The notes beneath the pieces were generated by a model. That model was not told where the DNA came from, made no database searches, and saw nothing but the letters and a program-made list of their open reading frames with translations. 55,830 nt of DNA from Clostridia bacterium (GTDB lineage: Bacteria; Bacillota; Clostridia; Oscillospirales; CAG-382): the NCBI GenBank assembly GCA_017396825.1, contig JAFQKR010000020.1, positions 1 through 55,830 on the forward strand. The letters run 5' to 3'. The position numbers and the translations under genes are program-made. Below, one piece after another: positions 1 to 8,215 of this stretch; position 1 is the stretch's first letter, and every line of letters begins with the position of its first letter.

Positions 1-66
1 GAGAATAACCAATACTATAAGAATATTGGATACCGCGCTTGTAATTTTTTTAGCTTTGTCGCTCAT
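1..66 (-). CDS. Probable SipW-type signal peptidase I, N-terminus only (cut by window edge)
   Basis: Only the first 22 codons are in the window. They read MSDKAKKITS followed by a hydrophobic run (AVSNILIVLVIL), as in the first membrane segment of a type I signal peptidase. A clear GGAGG ribosome binding site lies just upstream of the ATG at 66. The identity comes mainly from context: it is the last visible gene of a same-strand run, directly after two proteins with SipW-type signal peptides, and Bacillota commonly place the SipW-type peptidase beside such substrates. No catalytic residue is visible, so another small membrane protein is possible. Confidence 0.45.
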   Translation of the reverse strand, partial: MSDKAKKITSAVSNILIVLVIL

Positions 67-148
67 TTAAGTGTCCTCCAAACTGTGGGTTTTGCAGGGG
101 CGGGCTAGCCGCCCCTGCTAATTTTGTCACTATTTTTTATCTTATAAA

Positions 149-1042
149 TTAAGCCTGGGTGAACTTGAAGAAGGTGTTGAACTTGTTGCCGGAAATGTCG
201 TTCAGACAGTCAACATCCTGACCTTCGAGCCAAATGTATACACGAACCTTGTTTATACCCTTTGCGAAGGAGAAGAGGGTGGTAGCGGTGTTTGTAGCGC
301 CTTCAGCGGTTTCGCCGATTGCGGTGGTGGTAACAGCTGCGCCACCGTTAACCATGTCGAAATCGGTACTTTCAGCGTCAACGCCCTTGTAATCAACCTT
401 GGTGTTGTTAATAGCGTTGTTAGCAGCTACTGCGGAAGCGGTGTGCTTAGTAGCAGCGGGTTCCCAAATCATGGTGCCCTGGCTGGTCTTAAGAGCCTGT
501 GCAGCAAGACCGGTGTCAGCAGCGCCGAGGTAAATAAATGCTACGCGAGCAGCATAGTTGGTCTGTGCGCCATTGCTTGCGCTTACGTAAGAACCAGCGT
601 CAAGCTTGAGAGTCTTAGCAGCAGTCATGTTGAAGAAAAGGTCGAATGCATAGTAGTTACCTTCGGTACCCTTAACGTCAGAAACAGCTTCAGTAACAAG
701 CTTACCGTCAACGATAGAGCCATAGAACATAACCAAGTGACCGTCAGCATCAACGGTGCAGGGAGAGGAAACGGGAACTACCTGGGTTGCGGGGATCTGG
801 TTTACATTGCCCTGATAGCCGGTAAGGTTAGAAGTGATATCATCGTTGGTGAGATTGGACTTCCAAGAAGCGCCATCAACAGAAATCTGCATACCTTCTG
901 CTACCTTAACGTCGAGAGCGAGTTCGTTAACAGTTGCTTCGTTACTCATAGTAAACCATGCGTAGGATACGCCGGTAAGAGCAATTACGGAAACGAGAAC
1001 CATTGCGATTGCGGGGAGTAATGCTTTCTTTTTGAAGTTCAT
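149..1042 (-). CDS. TasA/camelysin-like secreted protein with SipW-type signal peptide
   Basis: This is a predicted exported surface protein of 297 residues. The start at 1042 (MNFKKK) is chosen over an upstream in-frame ATG at 1069 because GGAGG sits just before it. The signal has a lysine-rich head, a hydrophobic core and the ending GVSYAWFT, which resembles the cleavage region of substrates of the SipW signal peptidase. The mature part is rich in Ala, Thr, Asn and Asp and looks beta-rich. It ends with IWLEGQDVDCLNDI and an FF-K-F tail, a motif shared with the neighbouring 246-residue protein. The family role (TasA/CalY) is extracellular fibres or matrix. Fibre formation here is inferred from the signal type and neighbours. 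Confidence 0.7.
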   Translation of the reverse strand: MNFKKKALLPAIAMVLVSVIALTGVSYAWFTMSNEATVNELALDVKVAEGMQISVDGASWKSNLTNDDITSNLTGYQGNVNQIPATQVVPVSSPCTVDADGHLVMFYGSIVDGKLVTEAVSDVKGTEGNYYAFDLFFNMTAAKTLKLDAGSYVSASNGAQTNYAARVAFIYLGAADTGLAAQALKTSQGTMIWEPAATKHTASAVAANNAINNTKVDYKGVDAESTDFDMVNGGAAVTTTAIGETAEGATNTATTLFSFAKGINKVRVYIWLEGQDVDCLNDISGNKFNTFFKFTQA

Positions 1043-1151
1043 TTTTTTGCCTCCATTTTTTATAGTCATATTAAATCTATCTTGTATGTGTTGATGTTTG
1101 TTTTAGGTGGTGAGAGGGTTGCCAATACAATTTTTACGAAACTGAAAAGAG

Positions 1152-1892
1152 TTACGCCTTAACCTCTTCAGTTTCTAAAACATGAAATTGCATTGCCATT
1201 TTCATCTCCCCGCCTAAAATATCATCAACACATTCAGGATCTTCGCCTTCGAGCCATATTACCACGGTATATTTATCTATACCGCCTGCCTCAAGCCCCT
1301 CATAGGTCTGACTCATAACCTTTTTATTAGAAGTGAAAGGGGTCGTGTCGGGTTCCGGCTCACCGTTTGCCTTTTGGGGCTTTGCATACAAAGTCGGCTC
1401 GCCGTTACGGTACACCTTAACGCGCACCGCGTGGTCGGTGTCCTTATAAACGGATAAAATGTCGATGGTAGCCGCATAGTCAATGGCTTCGTCATCGTTA
1501 TTTCTTAAGTAAAACGTATATGCTATGTGATTGTCACCATTGTGGGAGCCGTCAACATCCGCTACGTCTGCGGGAAGCCATGACTCGGTTATATTGTCCA
1601 TACTCTCCACGGGATCCGCCTTAAGGAACGTGGACGCCACGGCAAAATCAGCAGTTTCGCTGATGGAAATACTTCGCGAACTGAGCCCCTCCGGCACGTT
1701 TACCGTAAAGTGACCCGCTTTATCTACAAAATACGCCAAGGAAAAAGATATTAGCAACAACAAAATACAGATAAGAGCCACGATGCCCGCGGTCCTAAGC
1801 CATATCCTCCTGCGGTAAACACCTTTTGCCGTTACACGCGTATTGAACATATTCATTTTGTTTACAGTGTTTGGATTGACCGAATTGCCCAA
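1152..1892 (-). CDS. Second TasA-like SipW-substrate protein with extended N-terminus
   Basis: This is a predicted exported or membrane protein of 246 residues. The best start is TTG at 1892, behind AGGAGGTGA. An internal ATG at residue 13 is an alternative. About 26 polar residues precede an arginine-rich stretch (YRRRIWLR), then a hydrophobic segment ending SFSLAYFVD, which resembles the AYF cleavage site of SipW substrates. The C-terminal part contains IWLEGEDPECVDDI, the same motif as in the downstream protein at 149-1042, so the two are probably paralogous partners. The long N-terminal extension could keep part of the protein at the membrane as an anchor or nucleator, which is inference. 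It lies 30 bases after the HD-GYP/EAL gene and is probably co-transcribed with it. Confidence 0.6.
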   Translation of the reverse strand: MGNSVNPNTVNKMNMFNTRVTAKGVYRRRIWLRTAGIVALICILLLLISFSLAYFVDKAGHFTVNVPEGLSSRSISISETADFAVASTFLKADPVESMDNITESWLPADVADVDGSHNGDNHIAYTFYLRNNDDEAIDYAATIDILSVYKDTDHAVRVKVYRNGEPTLYAKPQKANGEPEPDTTPFTSNKKVMSQTYEGLEAGGIDKYTVVIWLEGEDPECVDDILGGEMKMAMQFHVLETEEVKA

Positions 1893-1922
1893 CTTCCCAT
1901 CACCTCCTAAATTTCAGGGGTT

Positions 1923-3353
1923 TTAACCGATTATCTCGCTGAGGGTTATAGGTTGGCCTATAAGAGAGCCGCAAATTTTATCACATTCAAGTGTACGCAG
2001 TATTGCCCTTTGCTGTTCGGTTTCAACGTTCTCAGCAACGACCTCCGCACGCAGCGTTTTTGCCATTTCGATAATACCTTTAACAAGCCCCTTTACACGC
2101 TGACTGTCGTCAAGCTGTCTTACAAAGCTTTTGTCTATCTTAAGGATATCAAAGGGTACTTTATCTATACGAGAAAGGGCGGAATACTCCATACCAAAGC
2201 CGTATATTGCAATCTTTATGCCAAGCTCACGAAGTTTGCCAAGGGTGTCTATAAACGCCTCGTCTGCGGCGGCAACTGCGCTTTCCTTAACCTCTATTAT
2301 AAGAGATTTGAGAGAAACGTGATATGCGTCCGAAAGTTTTTTAAGTTTAGTTATAAGGTTGCGTTTTTTAAAGTACTTTTCCGGCACTCTTATAGAAACG
2401 CGTTTGGTATCAAAATAACGAGTCTTACCGACAACAAGCATTTCGAAAACCTGATCCATAACTATATCGGTAATATCGCATATCTTACCGGTGCTTTCTG
2501 CAACGGTAAGCAAAAGCTCGGTATTTATAACACCATAGTATCTATCGTTTATACAGAAATTACTTTCGTAATAAGAAGCGTTGTGAGCATCTATATCGGA
2601 AACGGGATAATACCAAACCTCAATAGGTCTTACGCTTTCGTTAAGCTTTTTATACGCCTCGGTAGTATTTGCGATCACCTTATCGTGCTTGCTTTGAGTT
2701 TCGTTAAACTGCTCTATCGTAGGAAAACTGTCGCCTTCAACCACAAGCTCATCCACACACTCCAGAAAAGCATCGTACAGAAGCGGGTCAAAGTTGGTAC
2801 CAACCTTCTCCTGCATTCTCTCAAAAGCGTCTGCTTTGGAAAGAGCAGGAACATTGTTTCTGCCAGAGGTATGTACATCAAAAACGTTGCATATACGGCA
2901 TATTCTGGCAATTATCGGGATATCCTCACCGGAAAGCCTGCCCGGCATACCGCTGCCGTTCCACTTTTCATGGTGAGAAAGGGCAGCATCTCTAGCCATG
3001 CCTCGTATAACCTTTTCTGCCGCGCTAAGGTCCTTAGTCTTTGTATGATCGCCATGACTTATTATCTCAGCGCCTACTACGGCATGCTTACCGGCCTTAT
3101 CTATCTCCATATCCTCGGTAATATACCCGATATCAAAGAAACGAACCGCGTCGTATACCAAGGGAGCATTTTTCATCTTCAAGCCGGCATCGGCATGATA
3201 AAGCTTTTTCTCAAGGGCCTTTTTGTAAAGAATCCACGCATTATATCCAATGCGTAAAGAATAAGCGCGCACCCCATCAGGTAACGCAGAAAACACGGTG
3301 TTTCTTTCCACCGCTTCACCGCTTTGAAGTTTTTGCTTTATCTCCGTTACCAA
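1923..3353 (-). CDS. Degenerate HD-GYP plus degenerate EAL domain protein (putative c-di-GMP sensor)
   Basis: The protein has 476 residues, starts at TTG, and has no membrane segment. Residues about 60-200 resemble an HD-GYP domain: HHEKWNGSGMP (127-137) matches the family motif, and KHAVVGAEII (90-99) matches a conserved helix. The HDIGK motif, however, reads FDIGY (73-77), so the metal-binding His and the Lys are lost. Residues about 270-470 resemble EAL: LIIEVKES, LKIDKSF and VVAENVET are present, but the catalytic DDFG reads YGFG (384-387) and no EAL tripeptide is seen. Such changes usually abolish c-di-GMP hydrolysis and leave a binding or scaffold role. Transcription is from a strong promoter at 3491-3519 and probably continues through the TasA-like genes and the signal peptidase. 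The ligand is inferred. Confidence 0.75.
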   Translation of the reverse strand: MVTEIKQKLQSGEAVERNTVFSALPDGVRAYSLRIGYNAWILYKKALEKKLYHADAGLKMKNAPLVYDAVRFFDIGYITEDMEIDKAGKHAVVGAEIISHGDHTKTKDLSAAEKVIRGMARDAALSHHEKWNGSGMPGRLSGEDIPIIARICRICNVFDVHTSGRNNVPALSKADAFERMQEKVGTNFDPLLYDAFLECVDELVVEGDSFPTIEQFNETQSKHDKVIANTTEAYKKLNESVRPIEVWYYPVSDIDAHNASYYESNFCINDRYYGVINTELLLTVAESTGKICDITDIVMDQVFEMLVVGKTRYFDTKRVSIRVPEKYFKKRNLITKLKKLSDAYHVSLKSLIIEVKESAVAAADEAFIDTLGKLRELGIKIAIYGFGMEYSALSRIDKVPFDILKIDKSFVRQLDDSQRVKGLVKGIIEMAKTLRAEVVAENVETEQQRAILRTLECDKICGSLIGQPITLSEIIG

Positions 3354-3484
3354 AAGAACACACTTCCCTTTTAACGCATTATTGTATATATAATATGCCG
3401 CATTATTTCAAAAAACAAAAAGTATAATTATCACTATTCCCAAAGATGGATAGCATAATACACTATAATCCATTATATAATACA
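3354..3484 (-). other. Long AT-rich 5' leader without a gene
   Basis: The stretch between the predicted transcript start and the TTG start of the HD-GYP/EAL gene is about 130 bases, AT-rich and contains no ORF. I see no recognisable c-di-GMP riboswitch core and no strong terminator. It may hold a second promoter or an unknown leader element. Confidence 0.35.
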
Positions 3485-3490
3485 TACACT

Positions 3491-3519
3491 ATTATACATC
3501 TACGCCTATCTTTTGTCAA
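3491..3519 (-). promoter_or_regulatory. Sigma-A-type promoter for the HD-GYP/EAL-TasA-like operon
   Basis: On the minus strand TTGACA (3519-3514) is followed by a 17-base spacer and TATAAT (3496-3491), a perfect housekeeping promoter. The predicted start leaves a leader of about 130 bases before the TTG start codon at 3353. A second weaker candidate (TTGAAA, 17 bases, TATACA) lies within that leader. Confidence 0.8.
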
Positions 3520-3543
3520 CAGATATCTTTTTACTATTTAAAC

Positions 3544-3575
3544 AAAAATGCAGGTTGCTTTTAGGGCAACCTGCA
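3544..3575 (-). terminator. Rho-independent terminator after larA
   Basis: A 10-bp perfect stem (TGCAGGTTGC with GCAACCTGCA) and a short loop are followed on the minus strand by a T-rich run. It begins 9 bases past the larA stop codon and closes the lactate/malate operon. Confidence 0.85.
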
Positions 3576-3583
3576 CTTTGATT

Positions 3584-4861
3584 TTATTCTTTTACTATAA
3601 CCGCAATACCATCCGGTATAACGGTAACGCTGGAGTTCTTGCCAACTATAGCTTCTGCCTTTTCCATTGCCTCCTCAAGGGTAAAGGCGTGCTCTATATG
3701 CATATCCTTTATCATCTGAGGGTCACAATGCTTGCTGACTAATATAACAGTAGCACGGCAAAGTACACGAGCAAGTATCTGCGCTTCCCACTGGTCAAAC
3801 TGGGTATCCTGAGGTTTTACACCGTTGATAGCGTCAAACGCCGCCTTAGCTGTGGGTTGGTCTGCAAGGAGCTTATAGAAAAACTCACCGCCGTGACCGT
3901 CCATACAAGAAGAAGCAATTATTATAACGCCGCCTTCACGGACGCAGGCTTCACCTGCTGTCATACCCTTAACCGTCTGATAAATGTTCTGATCCAAGGG
4001 ATAACCGCCGTTGGTGGTAACCACTATATCAGCAGGAATAGGCTTTACACGGGCAAGAGAGGCAACAAACTCGCACCCCTTAGCGTGGGCCTCGGTAAGG
4101 TCCCCTGCGAAAGCAGCGATAACTTCCTTTTCGCTGTTGATAACAACATTGAGAATAAAGGAGAGACCTGCCTGCTTAGCAGCATAAAGCATATCCTCAT
4201 GCACAGGATTGCCTGCCAGGTTTCCCGTGCGTGCGCGACCGTCTGCCAAAAACAGGGCGTTGTGGTTCCAAAGCACGGTCTTTTTGGAGGCGATACCGGG
4301 AAGCACGGATTTACGACCACCGGAAAAGCCTGCAAAGAAGTGAGGCTCTATAAAGCCCTCGGAAATAAGGAGGTCACATTCATCAACAAGCTTGTTTATC
4401 CAAAGCTCACCGCCGGAAGGAAGAATGCCCTTAAAGGTCATTTCCTCATCAGCGTAAGCGTTGTGAACGACGATCTCCTCACTCTCGGCAATATCCGCAC
4501 CGTATTTATCCACAAGTTCCTCCTTAGTGGTAGGACGGTGCATACCCGTTGCTACGAGAATGGTGATACGGCAGTTACTGTTGGTACTGCGTATCTCCTC
4601 AAGAAGCACGGGCATAGTCACCCTGCTGGGGACGGGACGGGTGTGGTCACTGGAGATAATAACTACGTGTTTTTTGTCCTTTGCAAGTTCCTTTAAGGGG
4701 GTAGCGCTTATGGGGTTGGCCAAAGCATCCCTTACAAGCTCTGTTTGGGATCTACCTGCAACGTAGTCCTCTGAGCGACTTGTCAGAACGCCTGCAAGTC
4801 GGCTGTCTTCAACAGTGAGGCTTAACCGTTCTTTATAATAAGGTAAACTAAAGTTTGCCAT
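3584..4861 (-). CDS. larA: Nickel-pincer-dependent lactate racemase LarA
   Basis: This enzyme interconverts L- and D-lactate with a covalently bound nickel-pincer nucleotide. At 425 residues it matches the usual family length. The key residues fall at the numbering known for the Lactobacillus plantarum enzyme: D72 and R75 in SDHTR, H108 in GMHRP, H174 in EPHFF, K184 (pincer attachment) in GGRKS, and H200 in WNHN. It is the last gene of an operon behind a malic enzyme and an Ldh_2-type dehydrogenase. The cofactor genes larB, larC and larE are not in the window and must lie elsewhere if the enzyme is active. LarA homologues can racemise other 2-hydroxyacids, so the substrate is the main uncertainty. 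Confidence 0.85.
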   Translation of the reverse strand: MANFSLPYYKERLSLTVEDSRLAGVLTSRSEDYVAGRSQTELVRDALANPISATPLKELAKDKKHVVIISSDHTRPVPSRVTMPVLLEEIRSTNSNCRITILVATGMHRPTTKEELVDKYGADIAESEEIVVHNAYADEEMTFKGILPSGGELWINKLVDECDLLISEGFIEPHFFAGFSGGRKSVLPGIASKKTVLWNHNALFLADGRARTGNLAGNPVHEDMLYAAKQAGLSFILNVVINSEKEVIAAFAGDLTEAHAKGCEFVASLARVKPIPADIVVTTNGGYPLDQNIYQTVKGMTAGEACVREGGVIIIASSCMDGHGGEFFYKLLADQPTAKAAFDAINGVKPQDTQFDQWEAQILARVLCRATVILVSKHCDPQMIKDMHIEHAFTLEEAMEKAEAIVGKNSSVTVIPDGIAVIVKE

Positions 4862-4867
4862 ATCTGT

Positions 4868-6043
4868 TTATATTCTTGCAACGCCGGTCTTGCGAGCTGC
4901 TTCTGCAACTGCTTCTGCAACTGCCTTGCCTACTCTTTCATCGAAAGCAGCGGGCATGATATAATCGGGAGCAACTTCTTCATCACTAACGAGGTTTGCG
5001 ATAGCGGTTGCTGCCGCAAGCTTCATTTCTTCGTTTATATCGGAAGCTCTTACGTCGAAAGCACCACGGAAGATGCCGGGGAATGCAAGAACGTTGTTTA
5101 TCTGGTTGGGGAAGTCGCTTCTGCCGGTAGCAACAACAGCAGCGCCGCCGGCCTTAGCATCATCGGGAAGGATTTCGGGAAGAGGGTTAGCGCAGGCGAA
5201 TACGATAGCGCCTTCAGCCATGGTCTTAACCATATCGGTGGTAACCATATTGGGAGCGGAAACGCCGATAAATACGTCAGCGCCAACGAGCATATCAGCA
5301 AGGCTGCCTGCCTTCTTATCAAGGTTGGTAACGAGAGCCATTTCGTCCTTGATGGGGTTCATGCCCTTTTCACGGCCTGCGTATATAGCACCGTTTCTGT
5401 CGCAAAGGGTTATGTTCTTGCAGCCTGCAGAAAGGAGGAGACGGCAGATGGAGATAGCAGCAGCGCCTGCGCCGTTGATAACTATCTTAACGTCTTCCTT
5501 CTTCTTGCCAACAACCTTAAGAGCGTTGGTGAGACCTGCGAGGGTAACGATAGCAGTACCGTGCTGGTCATCGTGGAATATCGGAATGTCGCAAACTTCC
5601 TTAAGTCTCTTCTCTATTTCAAAGCAACGGGGAGCGGAGATATCTTCAAGGTTTACGCCGCCGAAGCTGCCGCTGATAAGCTGGATAGTTTTAACGATCT
5701 CGTCAACGTCCTTAGACTTGATGCACATAGGAAAAGCGTCAACATCGCCAAACGCCTTAAAGAGTGCACACTTACCTTCCATAACAGGCATACCTGCTTC
5801 GGGGCCGATATCACCGAGACCGAGAACTGCGGTACCGTCGGTAACAACAAGACACATATTCCATCTTCTGGTAAGCTCGTAGGACTTATTAACGTCCTTC
5901 TGTATTTCAAGACAAGGAGTAGCAACACCGGGGGTATATGCAAGAGCAAGGTCTTCTTTGGTCTTACAAGGAACGGTGGTGATAACCTCTATTTTACCCT
6001 TTTTCTCATAGTGAAGTGCTAAGCTTTTTTCTGCAGTAGTCAT
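4868..6043 (-). CDS. NAD(P)-dependent malic enzyme, short bacterial form
   Basis: It catalyses oxidative decarboxylation of malate to pyruvate. The 391 residues match the short bacterial form without the phosphotransacetylase-like extension. Recognisable parts are the N-terminal LAYTPGVATPC segment, GLGDIGPEAGMPVMEGK, FHDDQHGTA, and the Rossmann motif in INGAGAAAISICRLL. The start has AAGGAG eight bases upstream. It sits between a probable malate/lactate dehydrogenase and larA, with gaps of 27 and 6 bases, so malate, pyruvate and lactate are handled together. Whether NAD or NADP is used cannot be told reliably. Confidence 0.9.
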   Translation of the reverse strand: MTTAEKSLALHYEKKGKIEVITTVPCKTKEDLALAYTPGVATPCLEIQKDVNKSYELTRRWNMCLVVTDGTAVLGLGDIGPEAGMPVMEGKCALFKAFGDVDAFPMCIKSKDVDEIVKTIQLISGSFGGVNLEDISAPRCFEIEKRLKEVCDIPIFHDDQHGTAIVTLAGLTNALKVVGKKKEDVKIVINGAGAAAISICRLLLSAGCKNITLCDRNGAIYAGREKGMNPIKDEMALVTNLDKKAGSLADMLVGADVFIGVSAPNMVTTDMVKTMAEGAIVFACANPLPEILPDDAKAGGAAVVATGRSDFPNQINNVLAFPGIFRGAFDVRASDINEEMKLAAATAIANLVSDEEVAPDYIMPAAFDERVGKAVAEAVAEAARKTGVARI

Positions 6044-6070
6044 TTTAATAGCTCCTTAATATTTATTTAA

Positions 6071-7198
6071 TTAATAGTTGCCGGAGAACATAGCGCTGTT
6101 GTCGCCTGCATCAAAGTCACCGAAGTATGCCTTAACGTCCATACCGAGGTAGTTAGCCATATCGATCATTTCTCTTACGGTGTTTTCGTTAACCTTAATG
6201 CCGTTTGCCTTTCTGTCGGCAAGTGCTGCGATTTCCTTTTCGCCGTGGGTGTAGATGCGTTCTGCGCCCTCAGCCTTGGGGCTTTGACGAAGTTCTTCAA
6301 GATAGGTGCTGAAGTGAGCCTTTATATCCTCTGCGTTGCCGAAGAAGGAGGGGTTGATTGCCATGAAACCGTGGCAGATACCGCTCTTACCGTTTTTCAT
6401 ACAACCATTGGAGGTAACGCCCTGAGAAAGAATGGAAGCGAAGAATTCACATACCATACCCCAGCCATATCCCTTGTGGCTGCCAAGCTGTTCGCCGGAA
6501 CCGCCGAGAGGCATTATGCCGCCGCCGTTCTTTGCAACGATGTTCTTAAGAACGTCTGCTGCGTCGGAGGAAGGATGACCGTCCTTGTCGAGAGCCCAAC
6601 CTTCGGGAAGGGGCTTACTCATCTTATTATACATTTCAAGCTTACCGCGGGTAACAACGGTAGTAGAAGCATCAAAGAAGAAAGGATAAGGTTCAGCAGG
6701 TGCTGCCATTGCGATGGGGTTGGAGCCTATCATAGCAAGGCGGCCGAAGGTGGGAACCATTATAGCCTCGGAGTTGGTGCATGCGAAGCCAACGAGACCC
6801 TTGTCGCAAGCCATCTTTGCATAATAGCCGGCTATACCAAAGTGGTTGGAGTTTCTAACGGAAACGATACCAACGCCTGCGGTCTCTGCCTTTTTGATAG
6901 CAAGCTCCATGGCGTCGTGACCAACGAGCTGACCCATACCGTCATGCGCGTCGATAACTGCAGAGATAGGAGTTTCAAAAACAACCTCGGGTTTAGCATC
7001 GATTTTGATAGTGCCCTTTTCGATACCCTTGTGGTATCTTACGAGACGCTGCATACCGTGGCTTTCAATACCGTAAAGGTCGGAAAGCATAAGCACGTCG
7101 CTTATAATGCGGCTTTGCTCTTCAGTGAAACCGAACTTGCCAAAAGCCTCCATACAAAATTTGTCAAGATGTTCTGCGGAATAGGTTACGTATCCCAT
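6071..7198 (-). CDS. Ldh_2 family malate/lactate (2-hydroxyacid) dehydrogenase
   Basis: This 375-residue NAD(P)-dependent oxidoreductase belongs to the malate / L-lactate / sulfolactate dehydrogenase family, unrelated to classical LDH. Family traits visible are SDLYGIESHGMQRL near the N-terminus, VRNSNHFGIAGYYA, the TNSEAIMVPTFG segment, GSNPIAMAAP, and GSHKGYGWGM in the C-terminal half. An AAAGGAC site precedes the ATG at 7198. It is the first gene of the operon with malic enzyme and larA, behind a promoter overlapped by an inverted repeat. Malate or lactate is the likely substrate by context. The family is promiscuous, so other 2-hydroxyacids remain possible. Confidence 0.8.
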   Translation of the reverse strand: MGYVTYSAEHLDKFCMEAFGKFGFTEEQSRIISDVLMLSDLYGIESHGMQRLVRYHKGIEKGTIKIDAKPEVVFETPISAVIDAHDGMGQLVGHDAMELAIKKAETAGVGIVSVRNSNHFGIAGYYAKMACDKGLVGFACTNSEAIMVPTFGRLAMIGSNPIAMAAPAEPYPFFFDASTTVVTRGKLEMYNKMSKPLPEGWALDKDGHPSSDAADVLKNIVAKNGGGIMPLGGSGEQLGSHKGYGWGMVCEFFASILSQGVTSNGCMKNGKSGICHGFMAINPSFFGNAEDIKAHFSTYLEELRQSPKAEGAERIYTHGEKEIAALADRKANGIKVNENTVREMIDMANYLGMDVKAYFGDFDAGDNSAMFSGNY

Positions 7199-7271
7199 AA
7201 ATATCAGTCCTTTCCTGAAAATAAATTACTTACGTTTGACGGCATCATCCGCCACTTTTTTCCTAATATAT

Positions 7272-7300
7272 AAGTTATCACAATTATAGTGATTTTGCAA
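7272..7300 (-). promoter_or_regulatory. Promoter region with an inverted-repeat operator for the lactate/malate operon
   Basis: An inverted repeat of ATCAC, 7 bases, GTGAT (7277-7293) contains a TATAAT on the minus strand with only a weak -35 upstream. An alternative pairing is TTGCAA (7300-7295), 17 bases, TAACTT (7277-7272), which puts the repeat in the spacer. In either reading a protein bound at the repeat would block polymerase. The regulator is unknown. Confidence 0.5.
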
Positions 7301-7330
7301 TAGATTTTGCGATTTTTTTGGAATAAAAAG

Positions 7331-7360
7331 TTCCGCAAAGCACACCTTTGCTTTGCGGAA
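7331..7360 (-). terminator. Rho-independent terminator after folD
   Basis: The stem TTCCGCAAAGC with GCTTTGCGGAA is followed on the minus strand by CTTTTTA. It sits 10 bases past folD and closes the long thyX-to-folD gene run. Confidence 0.85.
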
Positions 7361-7369
7361 GGTAAAAAA

Positions 7370-8215
7370 TTATTTTAAATGGTTATTGTAAGCGGTAATG
7401 GTGTTTTCAAGAAGCATTGCGCGGGTCATAGGACCTACGCCGCCGGGCACGGGAGTTATGTAGGAAGCCTTCTCGGCGCAAGCTGCATAGTCCACGTCGC
7501 CGCAAAGCACGCCGTCCTTACGGTTCATACCAACGTCCACTATAACTGCGCCTTCCTTAACCATGTCACCGGTAATAAGGTCTGCCCTGCCGGCGGCGGC
7601 AATAAGGATATCGGCGCGGCGGGTATGGAAGGAAAGGTCGGCAGTCTTGGTATGGCAAACGGTAACAGTACCGCCTGCCGCGAGAAGAAGCAACGCCATC
7701 GGCTTGCCAACTATGTTGCTTCTGCCCACAACAACACATTCCTTGCCCTTTACGTCTATATTATATTCCTCAAGGAGACGCATAACACCGTAGGGTGTGC
7801 AGGGCTTGAATGCATCTCTGCCAAGGGTTATTTTACCAACGTTATAAGCGCTGAATGCGTCCACGTCCTTATCGGCACGGATACGCTCGGTAACCTTGGT
7901 CTCGTTAAGATGGCGAGGCAAAGGCAACTGTACCAATATACCGTCTACGCTATCATCATCGTTAAGACGGTCGATAAGGGATAGCAGTTCCTCCTCGGTG
8001 GTTTCCGCAGAGAGGGTGTTCATCAGACTTTTTATGCCTGTGGTTACACAGTCGTTATGCTTGTTTCTAACGTATATCTGAGAAGCGGGGTCCTCGCCAA
8101 CCAATATTACGGCTAGGCAAGGCTGTCTCTTGCCCTCTGCAGCGTAGGCAGCAGTTTTTACCGCTACCTCACCTCTTATTTTTGCGGCAAGATTTTTTCC
8201 GTCAAGTATAGTCAT
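7370..8215 (-). CDS. folD: Bifunctional methylenetetrahydrofolate dehydrogenase/cyclohydrolase FolD
   Basis: It converts 5,10-methylene-THF to 10-formyl-THF in the cytosol, supplying one-carbon units. Of 281 residues, recognisable parts are SQIYVRNKHNDC with the catalytic Tyr and Lys spacing, the GILVQLPLP motif, KPCTPYGVMRLL, VVGRSNIVGKPMALLL, and the PGGVGPMTRAMLLENT end signature. The ATG at 8215 is preferred to a GTG one codon upstream because GGAGG lies 7 bases before it. It overlaps the lgt stop codon, indicating translational coupling. It is the last gene before the terminator at 7331-7360. Confidence 0.95.
   Translation of the reverse strand: MTILDGKNLAAKIRGEVAVKTAAYAAEGKRQPCLAVILVGEDPASQIYVRNKHNDCVTTGIKSLMNTLSAETTEEELLSLIDRLNDDDSVDGILVQLPLPRHLNETKVTERIRADKDVDAFSAYNVGKITLGRDAFKPCTPYGVMRLLEEYNIDVKGKECVVVGRSNIVGKPMALLLLAAGGTVTVCHTKTADLSFHTRRADILIAAAGRADLITGDMVKEGAVIVDVGMNRKDGVLCGDVDYAACAEKASYITPVPGGVGPMTRAMLLENTITAYNNHLK

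Noticed and set aside
1953-3257. A 434-residue open frame on the plus strand opposite the HD-GYP/EAL gene
   Set aside because: It has no ribosome binding site or known motif, is rich in Cys, Tyr and Arg, and lies fully antisense to a gene with clear domains. Codon bias of the real gene leaves this frame open.
3354-3484. c-di-GMP riboswitch in the leader of the HD-GYP/EAL gene
   Set aside because: I could not find the conserved core elements (such as the GGTAGCCAGG-type stretch), so only an unknown leader is recorded.
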